Positions 57,035-64,000 of a stretch of DNA of 64,000 nt are shown here, piece after piece. Each line of letters starts with the position of its first letter. Positions within the stretch are counted from its first letter, which is position 1. This DNA is from SAR116 cluster bacterium AG-447-A06 (GTDB taxonomy: Bacteria; Pseudomonadota; Alphaproteobacteria; Puniceispirillales; Puniceispirillaceae). The translations under genes and the position numbers were made by a program. The stretch lies in contig QCPZ01000008.1 of the NCBI GenBank assembly GCA_003212345.1, forward strand, positions 1 to 64,000, written 5' to 3'. The notes under the pieces are model-generated. The model searched no databases and was not told where the DNA came from. It worked only from the letters and a program-made list of their open reading frames with translations.

Positions 57035-57046
57035 GGAGAAACAAAA

Positions 57047-57535
57047 ATGTCCGCTTTAGTTAATGCAGTTCGCTCGTTTCTACTTCTTGAGTTAGGAAAA
57101 GGGTTGTTCTTGACCTTAAAATATTTTTTCAAGCCAAAAGTTACGATTAATTACCCTTACGAAAAAGGCAATCTTTCGCCACGGTTCCGGGGTGAACATG
57201 CATTACGCCGCTATCCGAATGGTGAGGAACGCTGTATTGCCTGCAAATTATGCGAAGCAGTATGTCCAGCACAGGCGATCACCATTGAGGCGGAGCCGCG
57301 CGACGATGGCAGCCGGCGGACCACAAAATATGATATCGATATGACCAAATGTATCTATTGCGGCTTTTGTCAGGAAGCATGCCCCGTTGATGCAATTGTT
57401 GAGGGCCCAAACTTTGAATTTGCTACCGAAACCCGTGAAGAGTTGTACTACGATAAAGACAAGCTTTTGGCGAATGGTGATCGCTGGGAAACCGAGATTG
57501 CACGTAATCTTTCGGCTGACGCGAGATGGCGATAA
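57047..57535 (+). CDS. nuoI: NADH-quinone oxidoreductase subunit I
   Basis: [42 protein letters not shown]. Confidence 0.97.
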   Translation: MSALVNAVRSFLLLELGKGLFLTLKYFFKPKVTINYPYEKGNLSPRFRGEHALRRYPNGEERCIACKLCEAVCPAQAITIEAEPRDDGSRRTTKYDIDMTKCIYCGFCQEACPVDAIVEGPNFEFATETREELYYDKDKLLANGDRWETEIARNLSADARWR

Positions 57536-57581
57536 TTAAGAGAATGCGGTATTGCTATAATATTAGAAAGATATCCCAACG

Positions 57582-58211
57582 ATGATTGATGCCTTGTTCT
57601 TTTACCTGTTTGCCGGGGTAATGCTCACTAGCGGCTTGATGGTGGTGGTATCGCGCAACCCCGTGTATTCAGTGTTGTTTTTGATTCTCGCTTTTTTCAA
57701 TGCTGCTGGCATGTTTGTTCTGATCGGGGCGGAATTTCTGGCGATGTTACTTGTTGTGGTTTATGTCGGTGCTGTAGCGGTTTTGTTCCTGTTTGTCGTG
57801 ATGATGCTTGATATAAACTTCGCTGAAATGCGCGCTGGCTTCCAAAAATATTTGTCTCTTGGCCTCGTTGTTGGCGGCATTCTGGTATTTGAGCTGGTCA
57901 CCGTTATGTATGGCGATGTTTTTTCCAACGGCAGCTTACCAATCGCAATAGAAATTGCCAACACCACCCAGCTTGGGGGTGTCTTATACACAAAATATGC
58001 TTTTCTGTTCCAAATTGCAGGATTGATTCTGTTGGTTGCCATGATTGGGGCTATCTCTCTAACTATGCGTAAGCGTGTTGGCGTGCGCCGCCAATCTATT
58101 GCCGATCAGATTAATCGGCGGCCTGAGGATGTAATGGAAGTCGTAACAATGCCATCTAGTAAAGCACAAAACAAAGCCAAGGCTGGGGCTGGCAGCGTTG
58201 ACCATGAATAG
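57582..58211 (+). CDS. nuoJ: NADH-quinone oxidoreductase subunit J
   Basis: NPVYSVLFLILAFFNAAGMFVLIGAEFLAMLLVVVYVGAVAVLFLFVVMML. Confidence 0.95.
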   Translation: MIDALFFYLFAGVMLTSGLMVVVSRNPVYSVLFLILAFFNAAGMFVLIGAEFLAMLLVVVYVGAVAVLFLFVVMMLDINFAEMRAGFQKYLSLGLVVGGILVFELVTVMYGDVFSNGSLPIAIEIANTTQLGGVLYTKYAFLFQIAGLILLVAMIGAISLTMRKRVGVRRQSIADQINRRPEDVMEVVTMPSSKAQNKAKAGAGSVDHE

Positions 58212-58214
58212 GGG

Positions 58215-58535
58215 GTGGGGACCATGTTAGATTTATCACTTAACCATTACCTAACTGTCTCAGCTGTGCTGTTCGCACTGGGGATTTTTGGTATTTTTTT
58301 GAACCGAAAAAACGTGATCACAATACTGATGTCGATCGAATTGATGCTTTTGGCGGTTAACATCAATATGGTCGCGTTTTCGGCCTATGGTGGTAATCTA
58401 GAAGGCCAAATCTTTTCTCTGTTCATTTTGACCGTTGCTGCTGCTGAGGCGGCAATCGGTCTTGCTATTCTAGTGGTGTTTTTCCGCAACCGTGGGTCTA
58501 TTGCGGTTGAAGATGTGAATGTGTTGAAGGGGTAG
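58215..58535 (+). CDS. nuoK: NADH-quinone oxidoreductase subunit K
   Basis: [32 protein letters not shown]. Confidence 0.95.
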   Translation: MGTMLDLSLNHYLTVSAVLFALGIFGIFLNRKNVITILMSIELMLLAVNINMVAFSAYGGNLEGQIFSLFILTVAAAEAAIGLAILVVFFRNRGSIAVEDVNVLKG

Positions 58536-58543
58536 GGCAGTTA

Positions 58544-60478
58544 ATGTATGCGCTAATTGTTTTCCTCCCCCTGTTCGGGGCATTGATTGCAGGATTTCTT
58601 AGTCTCTATCAACGTGATCGTGCGGCCGAGGTGATTACAATTTCAGGTTTGCTGCTCTCCTTATCGCTATCGCTTATTGCCTTTGCCAATGTCGGAATAG
58701 GCGGGGTACCAGAAACGGTAAATCTGGGTCGCTGGATTTCATCAGGCGGTTTTGTTGCGAATTGGAGCTTGCGCTTTGACACATTGACTGTGGTGATGCT
58801 AATCGTCGTCACAGGCGTCTCATCGATGGTACACATCTATTCGGTTGGTTACATGTCGCATGATATTGCGCGTGCGCGATTCATGTCCTATCTCAGCCTC
58901 TTTACCTTTGCAATGCTTATGTTGGTTACCGCGGATAACCTAGTACAGATGTTTTTTGGCTGGGAAGGAGTTGGAGTTGCCTCCTATCTGCTGATTGGCT
59001 TTTGGTATAAAAAAGAGTCTGCCCATGCAGCGGCGATGAAGGCCTTTGTGGTGAATCGTGTTGGGGACTTTGGTTTTGCTTTGGGTATTCTTGCCGTTTA
59101 TGCGCTGTTTGGATCAATCCAATTTGACGATATTTTTGCGCAATCAAGTTCCTTTGCCGCCACTAATTTAAATTTTCTGGGTTATAACTTGCCCGCACTT
59201 GAAGTAGCAGGCATTTTGCTGTTCATCGGAGCGATGGGTAAGTCAGCCCAATTAGGGCTTCATACTTGGCTACCTGACGCAATGGAGGGGCCAACGCCTG
59301 TATCGGCACTCATACACGCTGCGACAATGGTCACGGCTGGCGTCTTTATGATTTGTCGCCTCTCACCAATGTTAGAATATGCCCCATTCGCCCTTGATGT
59401 CATTACTGTCATTGGTGCGTTGACTGCAATTTTTGCCGCAACGATTGGCATGACTCAGTTTGATATTAAACGGGTAATTGCTTATTCAACTTGTTCCCAG
59501 TTGGGGTATATGTTTTTTGCTGCTGGGGTTTCGGCCTACCCGGCGGCAATGTTCCATCTCACAACGCACGCGTTTTTTAAGGCGCTGTTGTTTTTAGGTG
59601 CAGGATCGGTCATTCACGCAATGTCTGATGAGCAAGATCTCCGCAATATGGGGGGTATATGGAAAAAAGTGCCGGTCACATATGTGATGATGTGGATAGG
59701 ATCACTAGCTCTTGCTGGCTTTCCGTTTTTTGCCGGATATTACTCCAAAGATATGATTCTTGAGGCAGCTTATGCAGCGCATAGTGTTCCTGCTTCGATT
59801 GCGTTCTGGCTTGGATGTGCCGCAGCATTTCTGACTGCTTTTTACAGCTGGCGTTTGTTGATTATGGCTTTTCATGGTGTGCCGCGTGCAAGCGCAGAAA
59901 CGATGGCCCATGTCCATGAGTCACCACGCGTAATGACATTGCCGTTGCTGGCCCTTGCTGTTGGTGCGGTTTTTGCCGGATGGCTTGGCTATGAATTGTT
60001 TGTTGGCACTGACATGAAGCAATTTTGGGGCGAATCAATTTTTATCCTGCCAACAAATACAGCTATGGAAAATGCACATCATGTGCCTGCATGGGTAAAG
60101 ACATTACCCGTAGTGCTAGCGGCAGCCGGAGTTGGGTTTGCGGTTTTATTCTATGGCTTAATGACCTCAATACCGGCAAAAATCGCTGCATTGCTTCGCC
60201 CTTTATATTTGCTGTTTTTCAACAAATGGTATTTTGATGAACTTTATGATGCGGTGTTTGTCCGTCCGGCAGTAAGAATAGGAACATTTCTCTGGCAACG
60301 GGGCGATCAGGACACGATTGACGGCTTTGGTCCAGATGGGATATCGGTCTTCGTCTATCGCTTATCGGGCGTTCTTTCGAGGATTCAAACTGGATTTTTA
60401 TTCCATTATGCCTTTGCCATGTTGATTGGAGTGGTTGTTATGGTCACCTGGTATTATTTTCGGTTTATGCGGGCTTAG
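58544..60478 (+). CDS. nuoL: NADH-quinone oxidoreductase subunit L
   Basis: WLPDAMEGPTPVSALIHAATMVTAGVFM. Confidence 0.97.
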   Translation: MYALIVFLPLFGALIAGFLSLYQRDRAAEVITISGLLLSLSLSLIAFANVGIGGVPETVNLGRWISSGGFVANWSLRFDTLTVVMLIVVTGVSSMVHIYSVGYMSHDIARARFMSYLSLFTFAMLMLVTADNLVQMFFGWEGVGVASYLLIGFWYKKESAHAAAMKAFVVNRVGDFGFALGILAVYALFGSIQFDDIFAQSSSFAATNLNFLGYNLPALEVAGILLFIGAMGKSAQLGLHTWLPDAMEGPTPVSALIHAATMVTAGVFMICRLSPMLEYAPFALDVITVIGALTAIFAATIGMTQFDIKRVIAYSTCSQLGYMFFAAGVSAYPAAMFHLTTHAFFKALLFLGAGSVIHAMSDEQDLRNMGGIWKKVPVTYVMMWIGSLALAGFPFFAGYYSKDMILEAAYAAHSVPASIAFWLGCAAAFLTAFYSWRLLIMAFHGVPRASAETMAHVHESPRVMTLPLLALAVGAVFAGWLGYELFVGTDMKQFWGESIFILPTNTAMENAHHVPAWVKTLPVVLAAAGVGFAVLFYGLMTSIPAKIAALLRPLYLLFFNKWYFDELYDAVFVRPAVRIGTFLWQRGDQDTIDGFGPDGISVFVYRLSGVLSRIQTGFLFHYAFAMLIGVVVMVTWYYFRFMRA

Positions 60479-60481
60479 GCA

Positions 60482-61987
60482 ATGATTGATAATTGGCCAA
60501 TTTTATCTATTGTCACCTTCATGCCTCTGGCAGGAGTGCTGTTCTTGTTGATGATAAGAGGCGATGAGATCACTGTTGCGCAGAACTCGCGCTATGTTGC
60601 CTTGTGGGTTTCGAGCTTTACCTTTCTTGTCTCACTGCCGTTGCTCATTGCTTTTGATAGCGCTGCAGTTGGTTATCAATTTCAAGAAAAAGGTAATTGG
60701 CTCGCTGGGACGGGCATTGGCTACCATATGGGAGTTGACGGCATTTCAATGCCCTTTGTTATGCTGAGCACGTTTCTGATGCCGTTATCCATTCTGGCCA
60801 GTTGGAAAGCGATCACGCATCGTGTTCGAGAATATATGATCGCATTTCTGGTGTTGGAGACAATGATGGTTGGCATGTTTGTCTCGCTTGACATGCTGAT
60901 GTTCTATTTGTTTTTTGAAGCCGTATTAATCCCAATGTTCCTGATTATAGGTGTCTGGGGTGGCCCCCGCCGGGTTTATGCGGCATTCAAGTTTTTTTTA
61001 TATACCCTTTTTGGGTCAGTGTTGATGCTAATTTGCATGTTGGCGATGTACATTGATGCAGGTACGACAAATATACCGGGTATAACAACGCATCAATTTG
61101 CCGACTCCATGCAAACATGGCTGTTCCTTGGTTTTCTAGCATCCTTTGCGGTTAAGGTGCCAATGTGGCCAGTTCATACCTGGCTGCCCGATGCCCACGT
61201 TGAAGCTCCAACCGCTGGATCAATGATTTTGGCTGGTGTTTTATTGAAAATGGGAGGTTATGGCTTTTTAAGGTTTTCCTTGCCGATGTTTCCCTTGGCA
61301 TCTGAATTCTTTGCGCCTCTTATCTTCACGCTGTCGATTATCGCGGTGATCTACACCTCTCTTGTGGCATTGGCTCAGTCAGATATGAAAAAGATGATTG
61401 CTTATTCATCGGTTGCGCATATGGGGTTTGTAACTATTGGTATTTTCACCATGACCGAGCAAGGAATCGCCGGTGCGATGTTCCAGATGATTAGTCATGG
61501 CCTTGTGTCGGCCGCACTGTTTTTTAGCGTGGGTGTTGTTTATGACCGTCTTCACACGCGCGAGATAAGTGCCTATGGCGGTGTTGCCACGGTGATGCCC
61601 CGTTATGCTGTTTTTTTCATGTTCATGATGTTGGCTTCGGTTGGCTTGCCCGGAACGAGCGGATTTGTTGGTGAAATGCTGGTTCTTGTTGGGGCATGGC
61701 ATGCAAGCAGTTGGGTCGCGTTTTTTACCGCAACAGGACTTGTTTTAGGTGCAACCTACATGTTGTGGCTTTATCGCCGTGTGATGTTTGGGGCAATTAT
61801 TAGTGATGAGGTAAAAGCAATGGAGCCGATGCATGTGCGTGAATATTCAATATTCCTGCCGTTATCCGCGCTGGTTTTGCTTTTTGGTGTCTATCCAATG
61901 GCGGTTCTTGATGTGATGTCGGTATCGATCCAGTTTGTGTTGGACGGCCTGTCGGCAAGTGGTCTGTCAATTCTGGCAGCAAAATAA
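60482..61987 (+). CDS. nuoM: NADH-quinone oxidoreductase subunit M
   Basis: [47 protein letters not shown]. Confidence 0.97.
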   Translation: MIDNWPILSIVTFMPLAGVLFLLMIRGDEITVAQNSRYVALWVSSFTFLVSLPLLIAFDSAAVGYQFQEKGNWLAGTGIGYHMGVDGISMPFVMLSTFLMPLSILASWKAITHRVREYMIAFLVLETMMVGMFVSLDMLMFYLFFEAVLIPMFLIIGVWGGPRRVYAAFKFFLYTLFGSVLMLICMLAMYIDAGTTNIPGITTHQFADSMQTWLFLGFLASFAVKVPMWPVHTWLPDAHVEAPTAGSMILAGVLLKMGGYGFLRFSLPMFPLASEFFAPLIFTLSIIAVIYTSLVALAQSDMKKMIAYSSVAHMGFVTIGIFTMTEQGIAGAMFQMISHGLVSAALFFSVGVVYDRLHTREISAYGGVATVMPRYAVFFMFMMLASVGLPGTSGFVGEMLVLVGAWHASSWVAFFTATGLVLGATYMLWLYRRVMFGAIISDEVKAMEPMHVREYSIFLPLSALVLLFGVYPMAVLDVMSVSIQFVLDGLSASGLSILAAK

Positions 61988-61992
61988 ATGGT

Positions 61993-63459
61993 TTGAGGAC
62001 AAAAGTTGTGTTTCACCTAATCGATGTTTTGCCTGCTTTACCTGAATTGCTCTTGGCTGCACTGGCGCTAGCTCTTGTTCTTGTTGCGGCATTTGGAGGC
62101 GAGGGGGGCAGGAATACTAGGCGGGTCACCCGTATCTCGCTTGGCGGTATTTTGCTGGCATTGGCGCTTATCTGGTTTGGTGCGGCAAATGACGAAACGG
62201 CCTTTGGGGGTATGCACCGGGCTGACAGCTTTGCTGATTACATGAAAATACTGGTGCTTCTCGGCACATTTGGGGCGCTTTTTATGTCGATCACCCCGCT
62301 TGCCAAGGATGATATCAACAAGCCAGAATTCCCGCTTCTTGTTTTGCTTGCGCTTGTTGGCATGATGCTGATGATTTCGGCGAACGATTTGATGTCATTA
62401 TATATGGCGATTGAATTACAGTCTTTGCCGCTCTATGTGGTGGCCGCGATGCGAACGAAATCGTTACGATCGTCTGAGGCGGGGCTGAAATACTTTTTAC
62501 TTGGAGCCCTTTCATCGGGGCTGTTGCTTTATGGTGCCTCGCTTATTTATGGATTTGCTGGGACTACCAGTTTTGCTGGTATAGCTGCCGCCGTTTCATC
62601 CGACCAGCTGCCGAGCGCCTTCATTGTTGGCATGGTCTTTATGATTTCCGGTATTGCTTTCAAGGTTTCGGCAGCCCCCTTCCACATGTGGACACCCGAT
62701 GTATATGAAGGATCGCCAAGCCCGGTAACTGCTCTATTCGCGATTGCTCCAAAGGTTGCTGCTATGGCTCTAATGATGCGATTGACCTATAGCGCTTTTG
62801 GCTCAATTGTTGATCAATGGTCTCAAGTGTTAATAGCATTATCAATAGCGTCTATGGTGGTTGGCGCGCTTGGTGCAATCATGCAAAGCGATATCAAACG
62901 GATGATGGCCTATTCATCAATTGCGCACATGGGATATGCGCTGGCAGGTCTTGCCGCCGGTAGCCAGCAAGGTGCCCTCGGAGTGGTTGTCTATATGACT
63001 GGTTATATTTTCATGGGCGCGGGTAGCTTTGCTATTATTTTGTTGATGCGTCGTGATGGACAGGCGGCAACAAAAATAGGTGACTTGCAGGGACTCTCTC
63101 GTACACACCCCATGCTAGCGTTGGGTATGATGGTTATGATGTTTTCCATGGCAGGTATTCCGCCATTGGCTGGTTTTTTTGGCAAATGGTATGTCTTTTT
63201 GGCAGCGGTGAATGCTGGCTTGGTCCCATTGGCGGTGATCGGCGTGGTGATGAGTGTGGTTGGCGCTTTCTATTATTTGCGTATTATCAGGCTCATGTAT
63301 TTTGAGGATGCTAATGAACCTCTAGACGCTGATATCCCGGTTGCTCACAAAATTGTTCTTGGCGTCTCTATTGCGGTTGTTCTACTTTTCTTTGCGGGGC
63401 TTAGCCAGATACTTCAGTCGGCTAATATTGCGGCAAGCGCGCTGATGGCGCAGCTTTAG
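61993..63459 (+). CDS. nuoN: NADH-quinone oxidoreductase subunit N
   Basis: KYFLLGALSSGLLLYGASLIYG, FKVSAAPFHMWTPDVYEGSPSPVTA; apparent TTG start, GTG 62008 is an alternative. Confidence 0.95.
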   Translation: MRTKVVFHLIDVLPALPELLLAALALALVLVAAFGGEGGRNTRRVTRISLGGILLALALIWFGAANDETAFGGMHRADSFADYMKILVLLGTFGALFMSITPLAKDDINKPEFPLLVLLALVGMMLMISANDLMSLYMAIELQSLPLYVVAAMRTKSLRSSEAGLKYFLLGALSSGLLLYGASLIYGFAGTTSFAGIAAAVSSDQLPSAFIVGMVFMISGIAFKVSAAPFHMWTPDVYEGSPSPVTALFAIAPKVAAMALMMRLTYSAFGSIVDQWSQVLIALSIASMVVGALGAIMQSDIKRMMAYSSIAHMGYALAGLAAGSQQGALGVVVYMTGYIFMGAGSFAIILLMRRDGQAATKIGDLQGLSRTHPMLALGMMVMMFSMAGIPPLAGFFGKWYVFLAAVNAGLVPLAVIGVVMSVVGAFYYLRIIRLMYFEDANEPLDADIPVAHKIVLGVSIAVVLLFFAGLSQILQSANIAASALMAQL

Positions 63460-63465
63460 GCTAAC

Positions 63466-64000
63466 ATGGCGCACTCTTTGATTTGCTCCATAAAAATAGA
63501 ACAAAGCGCAACATCCACATCTGATCTTGCAAAACAGGCTGCGGCAAAAGGAGCGGCATCTGGCAGTGGCTTTCTCGCTATTGAACAAACTGCGGGTAGG
63601 GGTCGGCAAGGGCGGCATTGGTCATCACAAAAGGGCGGCATGTATCTATCTGTCCTGTTAAGACCAACGTTTAAAAAGAAATATTGGTTTGCTCTTTCAT
63701 TCGCCGCATCATTGGCCGCTCTTGACACCGTACGACACCAACTCTCCCGACATTTTGATAATCAGCATATGCCGCAAACTGGGCTGAAATGGCCTAATGA
63801 TGTAATCATGTCAGGTGGCAAAATTGCGGGAATTCTTCTTGAAGCTGAAGGTTCAACCCTAGTTGTTGGCAGCGGCATTAATATCGCACCAGTTCAGCCT
63901 TCAATCCGTCAGGGAACAAATCATGAGGTATCGCACCATCAGGTGGTTGAGCCAAGTGCGCTGGCTGATGTTTGGCCGCAAGCAGCGGGGGGGTTGCCAA
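63466..64000 (+). CDS. birA: Biotin-[acetyl-CoA-carboxylase] ligase, truncated by the window end
   Basis: Own translation: MAHSLICSIKIEQSATSTSDLAKQ...FLAIEQTAGRGRQGRHWSSQKGGMYLSVLLRP...LKWPNDVIMSGGKIAGILLEAEG...VVGSGINI; no stop in window, so missing from the ORF track. Confidence 0.92.
   Translation, partial: MAHSLICSIKIEQSATSTSDLAKQAAAKGAASGSGFLAIEQTAGRGRQGRHWSSQKGGMYLSVLLRPTFKKKYWFALSFAASLAALDTVRHQLSRHFDNQHMPQTGLKWPNDVIMSGGKIAGILLEAEGSTLVVGSGINIAPVQPSIRQGTNHEVSHHQVVEPSALADVWPQAAGGLP

Overview
Window from an alphaproteobacterial chromosome (SAR116-like marine lineage is a guess; GcrA, the alpha-type single-Cys DksA, and clpP-clpX-lon-hup and nuoA-N blocks support Alphaproteobacteria). It is mostly housekeeping: hemH, dksA-like, recA (apparent frameshift), alaS, monomeric icd, pepN, parE, glnBA, tig, clpP, clpX, lon, HU, the complete nuoA-N operon, and a birA-like gene running off the right edge. 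Five tRNAs are present: Gly-TCC, His-GTG, Leu-TAG, Val-TAC and Asp-GTC. The less ordinary parts are: (i) a Met-rich protein built from 16-aa (48-bp) repeats at the left edge; (ii) recA with one extra G in a G run; (iii) a phosphatidylserine-decarboxylase homologue that appears to lack the pyruvoyl-forming serine, next to a YnjF-like CDP-alcohol phosphotransferase; (iv) an orphan CoxL-like molybdenum hydroxylase subunit overlapping msrB; (v) a segment between tRNA-Val and nuoA (about 38.5-49.1 kb) with a coupled pair of small proteins (one missing from the ORF track), a candidate sRNA, a duplicated tRNA-Asp 3' end with short direct repeats, an autotransporter-like protein, and tandem Lin0512-family genes. 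No CRISPR array, transposase, integrase or recognisable defence system was found. All calls are from reading the sequence and family knowledge; no searches were run.
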